A stretch of 64,000 bases of DNA from an uncultured Alphaproteobacteria bacterium. Its GTDB lineage: Bacteria; Pseudomonadota; Alphaproteobacteria; UBA7985; CAJQQZ01. The translations under genes and the position numbers were made by a program. The stretch covers positions 16,333 to 80,332 of the forward strand of contig CAJQQZ010000032.1 in the NCBI GenBank assembly GCA_905480575.1, given 5' to 3'. Below the pieces are notes generated by a model. That model saw nothing but the letters and a program-made list of their open reading frames with translations. It did no database searches and had not been told where the DNA came from. Shown here in pieces: positions 42,408 through 52,377 of this stretch (position 1 is its first letter; every line of letters starts with the position of its first letter).

Positions 42408-43651
42408 TACTCGTACCTCAAGGCTTCGATGGGATCAGTGTTTGCTGCTTTCCAGGCAGGATAGAGTGAAGACAAAAAAGCCAAAGCAAAAGAGAGACTT
42501 GAAATGTAGATCAACGTTTGAGTTTTGATAAGCGACGGCAGTTCGTCTAAGGCGTAGACCTGATCATCAAAAAGCGGACGTCCTATCAAAGCTTCTAACC
42601 AAGCCCTGATCGTTTCTATGTTGTGGGCGAAGGCGATACCACCAACAATCCCAAGAACTGTGCCGATTACGCCAATGAATGCCCCTGAAAAGAGAAAAAT
42701 ACCAAGAATTGATCCCCTGCCTGCGCCCATCGTTCTAAGGATCGCTATGTCCCCAGCCTTATCGTTCACGAGCATTATCTGGCCAGTGACAATCGAGAAC
42801 GCAGCCACAACAACAATCAAGGTCAGTATGAAAAATACGAGCGTTTGTTGTGTTTTCACAAGCTGCAGAAAACCTGAGCTCTTCGTCTGCCAATTCACGA
42901 TTGCGAGTGATCCATCAACCTTTGACCAGATGTCTTCTTGAACTCTGTCTGCGTTTGTTGGATCTGTCACCGAGACTTCAAACGACGTCACCTGGCCCTC
43001 GCGTTCAAGGTAAATCTGCGCGGTATCAAGCGGCATCAAAATGACGGAGGAATCAAAATCATACATGCCCATCTCGAAAAGCCCTGAAATCACAAACCGT
43101 GAGGACTTAGGGGCTAACTGAATGCCCTCTTCATCTTCTTCGCCAATGGAAGTTGTGACTGCGACTTCATCTCCCAGTTCGAGATTAAGTTTCTTAGCCA
43201 GCCGTTTACCCATGAGAAGGCTAAAACCGTTGAAGTAAGCGAGATCACCTTCCAGTTTATCAACGAGAATCTTCTTGGACTTTGCTCCCTTTGCACTGAT
43301 GCCACGTACGTAAACCCCGGCAGCGTTCCCTTTGTTCATCACCAGAGCCTGACCTTCGAGGAAAGGAACCACAGATTGGACATCCTCTAGGGCCTCTGTT
43401 CTTTCAACAATGTCCTCAAAGTCAGTGAGTGGTTCAAAAGAGGAAGAAACCGTCAAATGACCGTTCAGAGCTAATATCCGAGTCAACAGTTCATGGCGAA
43501 AGCCGTCCATCACAGCCATTGACACAACCAATGTACCAACGCCGAGCATGATCCCAAGAAGCGAGAAGAGTGCAATAATCGAGATGAACCCTTCTTGCCG
43601 ACGGGCTCTCATGTATCGAAATGCGACCAGTCTTTCAAAAACTGCGATCAT
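42407..43651 (-). CDS. lolC: lipoprotein-releasing ABC transporter permease (LolC/E family), first copy
   Basis: A 414-residue permease with the same design as the next gene: SIIALFSLLGIMLGVGTLVVSMAVMDGFR at the N-terminus (core LLGIMLGVGTLVVSMAVM), a periplasmic domain, and a C-terminal FtsX-type domain with AGDIAILRTMGAGRG. With its paralogue and LolD it should extract lipoproteins for the LolA carrier. It lies 22 bases after proS. Confidence 0.9.
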   Translation of the reverse strand: MIAVFERLVAFRYMRARRQEGFISIIALFSLLGIMLGVGTLVVSMAVMDGFRHELLTRILALNGHLTVSSSFEPLTDFEDIVERTEALEDVQSVVPFLEGQALVMNKGNAAGVYVRGISAKGAKSKKILVDKLEGDLAYFNGFSLLMGKRLAKKLNLELGDEVAVTTSIGEEDEEGIQLAPKSSRFVISGLFEMGMYDFDSSVILMPLDTAQIYLEREGQVTSFEVSVTDPTNADRVQEDIWSKVDGSLAIVNWQTKSSGFLQLVKTQQTLVFFILTLIVVVAAFSIVTGQIMLVNDKAGDIAILRTMGAGRGSILGIFLFSGAFIGVIGTVLGIVGGIAFAHNIETIRAWLEALIGRPLFDDQVYALDELPSLIKTQTLIYISSLSFALAFLSSLYPAWKAANTDPIEALRYE

Positions 43652-43673
43652 TGGATGCCCTTCAAGGCGTCAA

Positions 43674-44996
43674 CTAAGCTCCTAGGAAGCGATTAAGGAC
43701 GGCGCCCATAGACATAACCTCTTTTTCGCCTGTAGCACGGTTTTTGACTTCAATTTCGTCTTTTTCAAGACCACGTGGTCCAATCACGACCTGCCAAGGC
43801 AAACCAATGAGATCCATATCGGCGAACTTGGCCCCTGCTCTCTCTTTTCGATCATCGTAGAGTGTCTCGACACCACCAGCAGACAACTTGCTGTAAAGCC
43901 CTTCACAAGCCTGATCACAGGCATCATCGCCGGTTTTAAGATTGATCAACCCGATATGGAACGGAGCAACCTCTTCCGGCCAAATAATACCGCGTTCATC
44001 ATGGCTAGCCTCGATAATACCACCAACCAAACGCGACACACCGATACCGTACGACCCCATATGAACAGGTACTTCTTGCCCTTGTTCGTTCATAACCAGG
44101 CCATTCAAAGGTTCCGAGTACTTGGTTCCAAAATAGAAGATATGTCCGACCTCAATGCCTCGGCGTTGACGACGGCGCTCTTCTGGAACCTGAGCTTCAT
44201 AGAGTGACTGCTCATGTGTTTCATCTGTACGAGCATAAGCAGATGTCAAGTAATCGAAAGCTTCATTCGCTGCTTCTGGCTTGCTAAGATCAGCGGAGAA
44301 TACATCGCGTTCAACAATATCTGAATCAAAGAAAACTTCTGATTCTCCTGTATCAGCCTGGATCAAAAATTCATGGCTCAGGTCGCCACCAATAGGTCCT
44401 GTATCAGCTTGCATTGGAATAGCCGTTAACCCCATGCGTCTGAATGTGCGCAAGTAGGATACAAAAACACGTTTGTAAGCCAACTCCGCGGCTTCTTTAT
44501 CCACGTCAAAAGAATATCCATCCTTCATCAAGAATTCACGGCCACGCATGACGCCAAATCTTGGACGAACCTCATCTCTGAACTTCCATTGGATGTGGTA
44601 GAGATTGAGTGGCAGGTCTTTGTAAGACTTCACTTCACGACGGAATATATCCGTGATGAGCTCTTCGTTGGTTGGTCCAAACAACATATCACGATCATGG
44701 CGGTCGGTGATGCGAAGCATTTCTTTGCCGTAATCGTCATAACGACCAGATTGGCGCCAAAGATCCGCGGATTGAATGGTTGGCATGAGAACCTCGTTAC
44801 AGCCAGCTGCGTTCTGCTCTTCACGCACAATCTGCTCGATGTTTCTCAGAACCTTCAACCCCATCGGCAACCAGGAGTAAATCCCTGCTGAAGCCTGGCG
44901 CACCATTCCTGCGCGAAGCATGTAACGGTGGGAAACGATCTGCGCCTCAGAGGGCGTATCCTTCATTGTCGGCAGAAAATAACGTGAAAAACGCAT
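43674..44996 (-). CDS. proS: prolyl-tRNA synthetase
   Basis: A 440-residue class II synthetase that charges tRNA-Pro. The N-terminal [42 protein letters not shown] is the typical start (core [17 protein letters not shown]). Motif 2 is [22 protein letters not shown] (core [12 protein letters not shown]) and motif 3 lies in [13 protein letters not shown]. The length is short because the editing insertion of the E. coli type is absent, as usual for alphaproteobacteria. The lol genes follow in the same direction. Confidence 0.95.
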   Translation of the reverse strand: MRFSRYFLPTMKDTPSEAQIVSHRYMLRAGMVRQASAGIYSWLPMGLKVLRNIEQIVREEQNAAGCNEVLMPTIQSADLWRQSGRYDDYGKEMLRITDRHDRDMLFGPTNEELITDIFRREVKSYKDLPLNLYHIQWKFRDEVRPRFGVMRGREFLMKDGYSFDVDKEAAELAYKRVFVSYLRTFRRMGLTAIPMQADTGPIGGDLSHEFLIQADTGESEVFFDSDIVERDVFSADLSKPEAANEAFDYLTSAYARTDETHEQSLYEAQVPEERRRQRRGIEVGHIFYFGTKYSEPLNGLVMNEQGQEVPVHMGSYGIGVSRLVGGIIEASHDERGIIWPEEVAPFHIGLINLKTGDDACDQACEGLYSKLSAGGVETLYDDRKERAGAKFADMDLIGLPWQVVIGPRGLEKDEIEVKNRATGEKEVMSMGAVLNRFLGA

Positions 44997-45065
44997 CTGG
45001 TGCGGCTCCTAGCCTTCTATTTATTCTGTTCTGTTGCACGTCTTAACGGGCTGTGTCTGTAGAGT

Positions 45066-45107
45066 CTAGATTAGACTACATCCCATCGTTTGAATGCCCT
45101 GCTTCAT
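45066..45107 (-). CDS. possible 13-residue leader peptide upstream of proS
   Basis: A frame ATG to TAG encoding MKQGIQTMGCSLI. AGGAGG lies 6 bases before the ATG, the ideal position. It sits about 70 bases before proS on the same strand, and an inverted repeat overlaps its stop. No proline codons occur, so classical proline attenuation is not indicated. It could be chance. Confidence 0.25.
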   Translation of the reverse strand: MKQGIQTMGCSLI

Positions 45108-45400
45108 CTTCCACCTCCTAAGTCAAACAACCTAGATCACCAGAAAGACACTTACGAAAAATAGATAGAATTAGAGGATTCTGGAAAATGTTGCAGAGGA
45201 TTGATGTTAACTCGCTAAAAACTTCCTAAAATAGAAAATGAATCGGACAGAAGTGGAGTCCTAATTTTTGCGTGAAGAAGAAGAGGAGTCGAGCTTGCGA
45301 TACCCCTTCCGCATTTTGTAAAAACTGTGAGCTTCACTAAGAAAGCAGCTCCATCGAGCAAACAATAATGCAAAATAAAAGCAAAAAACGACCTTGGGAG

Positions 45401-45431
45401 GCTGGCAGTGTTATTTCACGCCAGCTTTTTT
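45401..45431 (+). terminator. intrinsic terminator on the plus strand with no annotated gene upstream
   Basis: GCTGGC (45401-45406) pairs with GCCAGC (45420-45425), extended inward by GTG/CAC past one bulged A. Six U follow (45426-45431). This is a clear rho-independent terminator for plus-strand transcription. Confidence 0.75.
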
Positions 45432-45493
45432 CTTGGCTTCAACTCTCTATTTTGAGAGTTGCATTTCCAAATGACATTTCTCCCATTTCCCGC

Positions 45494-45730
45494 TCATCTA
45501 ACGATACGAAGTTCCATTAAGGAGCCAATGTAAAAGAATGCGGCCGTTAGAACTGCCGCTATGACAGTCGTGATCAGTGCTTTCTTCAACAGCAAAGGCC
45601 GATTGGGTGCGCCGACCTCGTTAACCGATGGGTCATCAGCTGTATTCTTTTTCATACCCCACGGTAAAACCATGAAGAACACCAGCCACCAAGCAACGAC
45701 AAAAACCAAGATAAAGCTAAATGTGTTCAT
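45494..45730 (-). CDS. DUF1467 family membrane protein
   Basis: A 78-residue protein with two hydrophobic helices. The first ends WWLVFFMVLPWGMK and the loop has EVGAPNRPLLLKKA, both typical of the DUF1467 family found in Alphaproteobacteria. Its function is unknown. The start overlaps the mce stop by one base. The nuo-to-proS neighbourhood is the usual place for this gene. Confidence 0.85.
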   Translation of the reverse strand: MNTFSFILVFVVAWWLVFFMVLPWGMKKNTADDPSVNEVGAPNRPLLLKKALITTVIAAVLTAAFFYIGSLMELRIVR

Positions 45731-46134
45731 TAGGCTTGTTCCAACTCGACGAGTGTGCCCTGGAAGTCTTTGGGATGCAGGAAGATTACAGGTTTATTGT
45801 GTGCACCAACTTTTGGTTCTCCGTCACCCAATACACGGGATCCCGCAGCCACCAACCGATCTCTAGCAGCGATGATATCATCCACTTCGTAACAAATATG
45901 ATGGATGCCGCCAGAAGGATTTTTCTCCAAAAAGCCGGCAATGGGAGAATTCTCACCCAAAGGATACAGCAGTTCAATTTTAGTGTTTGGCAATTCCACA
46001 AAAACGACTGTCACTCCATGTTCTGGCAGCGACATAGGTTCCAACACGGCCGCCCCCAAATTATCACGATAGACGGCTGTCCCCTGCTCCAAATCAGGAA
46101 CAGCTATTGCAACATGATTTAGACGACCAATCAT
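45730..46134 (-). CDS. mce: methylmalonyl-CoA epimerase
   Basis: A 134-residue glyoxalase-fold enzyme that interconverts the R and S forms of methylmalonyl-CoA, linking propionyl-CoA or ethylmalonyl-CoA metabolism to succinyl-CoA. The start GRLNHVAIAVPDLEQG gives metal ligand His (HVAIAV), the centre has IELLYPLGENSPI and GGIHHICYEVDD, and the end LHPKDFQGTLVELEQ. It lies 6 bases after rnj. Confidence 0.92.
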   Translation of the reverse strand: MIGRLNHVAIAVPDLEQGTAVYRDNLGAAVLEPMSLPEHGVTVVFVELPNTKIELLYPLGENSPIAGFLEKNPSGGIHHICYEVDDIIAARDRLVAAGSRVLGDGEPKVGAHNKPVIFLHPKDFQGTLVELEQA

Positions 46135-46140
46135 CCTATT

Positions 46141-47820
46141 TTACCTTTTAACTCTCGTTACATTTACTTCAATGATAGGCTTCTTACCCGTCTCATTGAG
46201 GAAGAAGCGCCGCAACGCACGGCGAACGAACTCGGCTATGTCCTTGTCGCTTGTTCTGTCTCCATTCGGTACGCGGTCCAATGCATCCCAGGCCCAATCC
46301 TCGGCTTCCTTAGCAACATCGCCTTCGTAGGCTTTGTCCAAAACGCCAACACTGGAAACAACAGGATCGGCTACGGCTTCCCCTTTTCTGTTCACAACCA
46401 CAAATACCGTCACAAAGCCGACGGAAGAAAGTTTTCTTCTTTCTCGCAAGATCGATCCATCAATCTCAATCAGCCTATCACCATCCAGCCCCAGCCGTCC
46501 AGCATGCGTTTCGCCAATAACCTTTGCGGGCCCGTCCTTAACAATCCCAACAATTTGGCCGTTTCGAATGGTGAGTGCCTGATCGATACCATAATCTACC
46601 GCCAAATCACGGTGCGCAAGTAGATGCCTTGTCTCGCCATGCATTGGTATAACAATTTCCGGCCTGACCAAGTCATAGAAACGTTTCAAATCCTCGCGTG
46701 CTGGATGACCGCTGACGTGTATCATACCATGCTTTTCTGTGATCAACTCAACACCCTGACCAGAAAGGCGGTTTTGAACTCTGCCGATTTTGGTCTCGTT
46801 TCCAGGGATTTCCCGCGCCGAGAAGATCACAGCGTCTCCTGAATCTAATGTCAGATGCCTGTGCTCCTGACGTGAAATTCTTGCCAAAGCCGACATTGGC
46901 TCGCCCTGACTGCCCGTGCAAACGATCAGAACTTCGCTTTTGGGCAAGAAGCCAACGTCTTCTTCATTAACCAGAGCAACGCCTTTGGGTAAGTAGCCAA
47001 GCTTTTGAGCAATACTGCCCATGCGCACGAGAGAACGTCCGACCAAACAAGGCCGTCGACCGGTTTGCGCAGCAACGTCTAAAAGACCAACTAGCCTTGC
47101 AACGTTTGTCGAAAAACAAGTAACCGCAACACGGTTTTCAAGCTTCGAGATCTGCTCAAGAAGGCCTGCTTTAGCATCCCCTTCCGAGCCCGTTGCCCCT
47201 TCATCCAAAGCATTGGTTGAATCACAAACCAGGGCTTTAACGCCCTTGTTTCCCAAGGCCCGAAAACGGTCTTCATCAAGAAACCGTGAAACCAAAGGAT
47301 CACTGTCAAATTTGAAGTCACCGGAATGAATGATTGTTCCAACATCCGTTGTAATCGCTAAAGCGTTTGCTTCTGGTACAGAATGACAAACTGGAACCAA
47401 TTCAATCTCGAAAGGACCCACCCTAAACGGCTCGCCAGGATTAACGCGATTGACACTTACTTCACCATCCAGATCGTTCTCATTGAGCTTGTGATCAAGC
47501 ACTTCGGCAGCGAAAGGTGACAGATAGACAGGGCATTCCAATTCTTGCCAAAGATAACCAATAGCACCGATGTGATCTTCATGCGCATGTGTAACAACAA
47601 TGCCGTCCAGCTTACCTTTTTGATCCGCGATGAAGCTTGGATCAGCTGTCAGGATATCCACGCCAGGCGTATACTCGTCGCCGAAAGAAATTCCGCAATC
47701 TACCATGATCCAACGGCCTTTATGGCCATAAAGATACATGTTCATGCCGATTTCGCCGATGCCACCGAGGGGCAAAAAGAGAACTTCGTCGCGGCCAGGA
47801 TCGTTACTACGATCTGTCAT
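46141..47820 (-). CDS. rnj: ribonuclease J
   Basis: A 559-residue metallo-beta-lactamase/beta-CASP RNase with 5'-to-3' exonuclease and endonuclease activity in RNA maturation and decay. The metal motif is His78-x-His80-x-Asp82-His83 (THAHEDH), and the beta-CASP parts include CTGSQGEPMSAL and VSGHPAREDL. The alphaproteobacterial form is about this length. It stands 29 bases from coaX. Confidence 0.94.
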   Translation of the reverse strand: MTDRSNDPGRDEVLFLPLGGIGEIGMNMYLYGHKGRWIMVDCGISFGDEYTPGVDILTADPSFIADQKGKLDGIVVTHAHEDHIGAIGYLWQELECPVYLSPFAAEVLDHKLNENDLDGEVSVNRVNPGEPFRVGPFEIELVPVCHSVPEANALAITTDVGTIIHSGDFKFDSDPLVSRFLDEDRFRALGNKGVKALVCDSTNALDEGATGSEGDAKAGLLEQISKLENRVAVTCFSTNVARLVGLLDVAAQTGRRPCLVGRSLVRMGSIAQKLGYLPKGVALVNEEDVGFLPKSEVLIVCTGSQGEPMSALARISRQEHRHLTLDSGDAVIFSAREIPGNETKIGRVQNRLSGQGVELITEKHGMIHVSGHPAREDLKRFYDLVRPEIVIPMHGETRHLLAHRDLAVDYGIDQALTIRNGQIVGIVKDGPAKVIGETHAGRLGLDGDRLIEIDGSILRERRKLSSVGFVTVFVVVNRKGEAVADPVVSSVGVLDKAYEGDVAKEAEDWAWDALDRVPNGDRTSDKDIAEFVRRALRRFFLNETGKKPIIEVNVTRVKR

Positions 47821-47849
47821 ACTGCTTAATCCTAGTGACCTAAACTCGG

Positions 47850-48641
47850 TCAGTTATTTTGTTCATAAATACGAACGAGACCGCGTAAAGTGAGATCAGG
47901 GTCGATCTCATCAAAAACGTCTGTCACTTCATCGAAAAGAGGGGCAATCCCGCCTGTTGCTATCACCTTCATACGGCTTCGCTTCGGAAAAATCTCTTGT
48001 TCTTTGGCCTCTGCTTCAATACGCTTCAAAGAGCCCTCGATTAACCCAATGTAGCCCCAAAAAATACCGGACTGGATACAACCAACTGTGTTGGTTCCTA
48101 TCACTCGGCCCGGCTTTAGGATCGGAACATTGGGAAGGCGAGCCCCCGTAATATACAGCCCCTCTAGGGCTGGCGAAATGCCAGGCGAAATCATGCCGCC
48201 CCTATAGGCCCCGTCGGCATCAACAACATCAAATGTTGTTGCGGTTCCAAAATCAACCACAACCAATGGTCCACCGTAGGTTTTGTGGGCTTCAAGGGTG
48301 TTAATGATCCGGTCGGCTCCAGCCTCTGAAGGTCGATCAATCTTGACCTCAACGCCTAAATCAAGTCCTTCGTCTCCATAGAAAACCGGCTGACTGTTGA
48401 AAAACTTCTCACTTAATTTTCGCAAGGCGTAGTTTGCAGCAGGAACCACGGAACCAATCGAAACGCCTTTGACGTTCGCGGCACTAAAGCCCTCCAGTTC
48501 CATCAATTGATTGAGCCAAACGAAGTACTCGTCGGCTGTTTTTTGGTGATCGGTTTTACACCGCCACTGCCCTTTTTGGTCCTGCCCATCATAAAGCGCA
48601 AAAACCAAATTAGTATTGCCTGCATCGATTACGAGTAACAT
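47850..48641 (-). CDS. coaX: type III pantothenate kinase
   Basis: A 263-residue kinase for the first step of coenzyme A synthesis. The ATP/P-loop-like start is VIDAGNTNLVFALYDG with Asp6. GADRIINTLEAH and VVDFGTATTFDVVD are the family motifs. The ATG at 48641 has GAGGA eight bases upstream; a longer frame to 48674 lies inside birA. It follows birA by 4 bases. Confidence 0.94.
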   Translation of the reverse strand: MLLVIDAGNTNLVFALYDGQDQKGQWRCKTDHQKTADEYFVWLNQLMELEGFSAANVKGVSIGSVVPAANYALRKLSEKFFNSQPVFYGDEGLDLGVEVKIDRPSEAGADRIINTLEAHKTYGGPLVVVDFGTATTFDVVDADGAYRGGMISPGISPALEGLYITGARLPNVPILKPGRVIGTNTVGCIQSGIFWGYIGLIEGSLKRIEAEAKEQEIFPKRSRMKVIATGGIAPLFDEVTDVFDEIDPDLTLRGLVRIYEQNN

Positions 48642-48645
48642 AAAC

Positions 48646-49398
48646 TTAGTCCTCAAGATCGTAAAACACGGCACCAGCCGAGATTAAGTCTTCCGTACCA
48701 TCGCCATACTGAAGAACCAAAGCACCATTTTCATCAATGCCGCCGAAGAGGCCGTGCCGTTCTTCTTTAGGCAAGCGTACTCTGACCGGTTGTCCCAAAC
48801 CTTTCGCTCTTTCAAGCCAAAGCCTTCTGATGCCCGAGAAACCAAAATCCAACCATGAAGCATAAAGTGCCGCGAAGGCCCTCAAAAACTCTGAATGAAG
48901 TTCGTCTGTGCTTATGCTCGCGCCGCCTGTTAACTCATTCACTTTGACGACCCGATATGGCGCTTCGCTGGGTTTGTGGGCCACGTTGACGCCCATCCCG
49001 ATGATAATCCAATTGAGAGAGCCCGACGGATGAAGTTTGCTTTCAAGCAAGATTCCTGCAATCTTCGCGCCGTCACACAAAACGTCATTCGGCCATTTGC
49101 ACAAACAATCCTGTTCAGGAAGCAAAGAGGTGATGGCTTGATGAAGGGCAAGCGAGGTTACAAAGCTCAACTGCCCAGCTATTGAGGGACTAACCTTCGG
49201 GCGTAAAACGAGAGACTGATAGAGGTTCCCAACTGGGCTTGACCAGGAGGCCCCTGTACGCCCTCTACCCTGAATTTGTTCATCAGCTGTCACAACGACA
49301 CCTTCAAAACAGCCTTCGTCGGCCAGGTTTCGAGCAATGTCGTTGGTACTGCCTACAGACCTATAGTGTCGTTTATCGAATTGGAGGCGAGTTGCCAC
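48646..49398 (-). CDS. birA: biotin--[acetyl-CoA-carboxylase] ligase
   Basis: A 250-residue biotin protein ligase without the DNA-binding domain of E. coli BirA. The biotin loop is GRGRTGASWSSP (about residues 46-57), CKWPNDVL (about 101-108) is the lysine-bearing motif, and AGILLES follows. It attaches biotin to carboxylases. It lies 14 bases after nuoN, as in many alphaproteobacteria. Confidence 0.93.
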   Translation of the reverse strand: MATRLQFDKRHYRSVGSTNDIARNLADEGCFEGVVVTADEQIQGRGRTGASWSSPVGNLYQSLVLRPKVSPSIAGQLSFVTSLALHQAITSLLPEQDCLCKWPNDVLCDGAKIAGILLESKLHPSGSLNWIIIGMGVNVAHKPSEAPYRVVKVNELTGGASISTDELHSEFLRAFAALYASWLDFGFSGIRRLWLERAKGLGQPVRVRLPKEERHGLFGGIDENGALVLQYGDGTEDLISAGAVFYDLED

Positions 49399-49412
49399 AA
49401 CTAAGTGGCTCT

Positions 49413-50867
49413 TTACCCGCCAAAGACCGCAGAGGCCGCAAGTTTGGCTGCATTTTCTAGAGGCGCCAAGAAAACAAACAATCCCACGACAGCAATCGCA
49501 CTGAGACCAATAACAAAACCAGTCTCGGCTCCTGTATCTTTGTCAAAAGGCTCTGCCGCTTCGTCAAAGTACATGATCTTGATTATGCGGATGTAATAGA
49601 ACGCTCCAACAACTGACGCCAAAACACCGATGATAACCAGCCAGGTCAGGCCGGCATCAAGTGCAGCAGCGAAGACATACCATTTGCCCCAGAAACCAAG
49701 CAGTGGTGGAATACCAGCCATGGAGAACATGAAGATACAGAGCGCCAATGCCATCATTGGCTGACTTTTACTCAATCCTGCCAAATCAGAGATCGCTTCG
49801 ACCATCCGTCCCTCACGGCGCATGCAAAGAATGCACGCGAAGGTTCCGATGTTCATAATCAAGTAGATGGCCATATAGACCAGAACAGCTTCGACACCTG
49901 TTTGTGTTCCAGCCGCTAGACCTACAAGCGCGTAGCCGACATGACCAATAGAAGAATAGGCCATCAGGCGTTTAATATTAGATTGACTAAGTGCTGCGAA
50001 AGCACCCAAAATCATTGAAGCCAGAGCTACGAAGACCAAGATTTGCTGCCACTGATCTGTCAAAGCAGCAAAAGGTTCTGACATGACACGAACGAACAAG
50101 GCCAAAGCAGCAATCTTTGGAGCTGTCGCAAAGAAAGCGGTCACGATGGTCGGCGCGCCCTCATAGACATCCGGTGTCCACATGTGGAAGGGAACCGCAG
50201 ATACCTTGAAGGCCAAACCAGCCGCGACAAAAACCAGTCCGATAACCAAACCAACAGGGAGCGGCTGGCCTTCACCCCTCAAGCCAGCGATGACTTGGTT
50301 GAGCTGATCAAAGCCTGTTGTGCCGACAAAACCGTAAACTAGGGAGATACCGTAAAGCAGCATGCCAGATGACAGCGCTCCCAGAACGAAATACTTAAGG
50401 CCAGCTTCGGTAGAGCGAAGCGTATCTCTGCGGAAAGCAGCAACGACATAAAGCGCCAAGGATTGCAGTTCTAACCCCATATAAAGAGACATGAGATCGT
50501 TTGCCGAAATCATCATCATCATGCCGAGCGTGGCAAAGAGGAATAGAATTGGGAACTCAAATCGAGCCATGTTAGCGCGTTCGATGTAACGCATCGACAT
50601 GATCATGCAAGAACCCGCACCGATCAAAACTAAGATCTTAGCGTACCGCGTAAAAGTGTCAGATTGGAATTGCTCAGCAAAAGCCACACCTTCCCCACCA
50701 GGCATACGCCAAACCAACACCGCTGCTGCAACAATGGTAGCAAAGGACAAAATCACAACGGACCGTGTTTTGCTATCACCAGAAAACACACCGTACATCA
50801 ACAACACGATGATTGAACCAGCCAGGAAGAGTTCTGGCAAAAGGCGAAGGGCATCTTGATATAACAT
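49413..50867 (-). CDS. nuoN: NADH-quinone oxidoreductase subunit N
   Basis: A 484-residue antiporter-like membrane subunit of complex I, with about fourteen hydrophobic segments. The conserved discontinuous-helix Lys region is visible as KRLMAYSSIGHVGYALVG, and KVSAVPFHMWTPDVYEGAP holds the other functional lysine and histidine (core PFHMWTPDVYEG). It is the last nuo gene. Confidence 0.96.
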   Translation of the reverse strand: MLYQDALRLLPELFLAGSIIVLLMYGVFSGDSKTRSVVILSFATIVAAAVLVWRMPGGEGVAFAEQFQSDTFTRYAKILVLIGAGSCMIMSMRYIERANMARFEFPILFLFATLGMMMMISANDLMSLYMGLELQSLALYVVAAFRRDTLRSTEAGLKYFVLGALSSGMLLYGISLVYGFVGTTGFDQLNQVIAGLRGEGQPLPVGLVIGLVFVAAGLAFKVSAVPFHMWTPDVYEGAPTIVTAFFATAPKIAALALFVRVMSEPFAALTDQWQQILVFVALASMILGAFAALSQSNIKRLMAYSSIGHVGYALVGLAAGTQTGVEAVLVYMAIYLIMNIGTFACILCMRREGRMVEAISDLAGLSKSQPMMALALCIFMFSMAGIPPLLGFWGKWYVFAAALDAGLTWLVIIGVLASVVGAFYYIRIIKIMYFDEAAEPFDKDTGAETGFVIGLSAIAVVGLFVFLAPLENAAKLAASAVFGG

Positions 50868-50872
50868 AGTTT

Positions 50873-52363
50873 TTAACCCGCCGTTGCTTGATGGAAGTTT
50901 TTAAGCAACTCTGCTACTGGCGCTGCCATAAAGTCGAAGAATGGAATCGGGTAAATCCCCATCCAAAGAACAACAATGATAAGAGGTGCAAAGATAATGA
51001 TCTCTCGCGGAGACATATCCAGCATTGCCTTGACGTCTTCTTTAACCAAAGCACCAAAGACAACACGGCGATAGAGGAGAAGCATGTAGGCTGCGCCGAG
51101 CACCATACCTGTCGCCAACAAGGCAGCAACCCAAGTGTTTGCTTTAAAAGCACCGAGAAGAATCAGGAATTCACCAACGAAGCCTGCCGTGCCTGGTAAC
51201 CCAACAGAAGCCAACATGAAGATCATGAAGGCAAAAGCATACTTTGGCATAACATTCACTACACCGCCGTAACGTGCAATCACACGTGTGTGCAAACGAT
51301 CATAGACGACGCCAACACAGAGGAAGAGAGCCGCTGATACAATGCCGTGACTGAGCATTTGGTAGATGGCACCTTCAAAACCCTGCTGGTTGAAAGTGAA
51401 AAGACCAGCCGTCACAAAACCCATATGAGCAACGGACGAATAGGCAATCATCTTCTTCATGTCTTCCTGAACCAAAGCCACAAGCGAGGTGTAGATAACC
51501 GCAATAATCGACAGTCCGAACACCATTGGCATGAAGTAAAGACTAGCGTCAGGGAACATAGGAATAGAGAAACGAAGGAAACCGTAACCGCCCATTTTCA
51601 GCAAGACACCAGCCAGAATAACGGAGCCAGCTGTAGGCGCTTCAACGTGCGCATCTGGCAACCAAGTATGAACCGGCCACATAGGCATCTTCACTGCAAA
51701 GGATGCGAAGAATGCTAACCAGAGCCAGAATTGAAGATCCTCGCCAAGAGCAGTTGTCAACAACGTCGGAATATCAGTCGTCCCTGCCGTGTTATAGATC
51801 GTAATCATGGCTGCCAACATCAACACAGAGCCAAGCAACGTATAGAGGAAGAACTTGAAAGCGGAATAGACGCGTCTTGGGCCACCCCAGATGCCAATGA
51901 TCAGGAACATTGGGATCAGTACAGCCTCAAAGAAGACATAGAACAAGACGAGATCCAAAGCACAGAAAGTGCCGATCATTAATGTCTCTAACAGCAGGAA
52001 CGCGATCATGTATTCTTTTACACGGCGTTCAACGGCTTCCCATGAAGACAAGATACAGATTGGGACCAGGAATGTGGTCAAAAGCACTAACAAGGCAGAA
52101 ATTCCATCAACACCCATATGGTAGTTGATGTTCAAACCTGGGATCCAAAGAACCTTTTCAACGAACTGGAAATCTGATGAGCCGCGTTCAAATCCGAACC
52201 ATATTAGGAGGGATACCAAGAACACTGCACCCGAAGTCCAAAGCGCCATCCAGCGTGATGTGCGTGCAACGTCTTCCCTTTCCCCACGGGCTAGGAAGAA
52301 AATACAAGCAGCACCGAAGAGCGGCAAGAAGGTCAGAATAGAAAGAATAGGTAAATCAAACAT
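50873..52363 (-). CDS. nuoM: NADH-quinone oxidoreductase subunit M
   Basis: A 496-residue antiporter-like proton channel subunit of complex I. Features are [37 protein letters not shown] (core [13 protein letters not shown]) and [16 protein letters not shown]. About fourteen hydrophobic segments. It starts 14 bases after nuoL and ends 5 bases before nuoN. Confidence 0.96.
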   Translation of the reverse strand: MFDLPILSILTFLPLFGAACIFFLARGEREDVARTSRWMALWTSGAVFLVSLLIWFGFERGSSDFQFVEKVLWIPGLNINYHMGVDGISALLVLLTTFLVPICILSSWEAVERRVKEYMIAFLLLETLMIGTFCALDLVLFYVFFEAVLIPMFLIIGIWGGPRRVYSAFKFFLYTLLGSVLMLAAMITIYNTAGTTDIPTLLTTALGEDLQFWLWLAFFASFAVKMPMWPVHTWLPDAHVEAPTAGSVILAGVLLKMGGYGFLRFSIPMFPDASLYFMPMVFGLSIIAVIYTSLVALVQEDMKKMIAYSSVAHMGFVTAGLFTFNQQGFEGAIYQMLSHGIVSAALFLCVGVVYDRLHTRVIARYGGVVNVMPKYAFAFMIFMLASVGLPGTAGFVGEFLILLGAFKANTWVAALLATGMVLGAAYMLLLYRRVVFGALVKEDVKAMLDMSPREIIIFAPLIIVVLWMGIYPIPFFDFMAAPVAELLKNFHQATAG

Positions 52364-52377
52364 TTCTCAATCCTGCC

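Larger units (their letters stand above)
44997..45493. other. 497-base gap without a conventional gene
   Basis: Lies between proS and the DUF1467 gene. Its contents are a short inverted repeat AGTCTA/TAGACT (45063-45077), a possible 13-codon leader frame on the minus strand (45066-45107) with a perfect ribosome site, a strong plus-strand terminator hairpin (45401-45431) and a further stem AACTCTC/GAGAGTT (45441-45460). No long conserved frame is seen. The plus-strand terminator has no gene before it on that strand, which raises the possibility of a small RNA. Confidence 0.6.

Noticed and set aside
45120..45400. 6S RNA, SRP RNA or tmRNA gene before the orphan terminator
   Set aside because: None of the hallmark segments of these RNAs could be found by eye.
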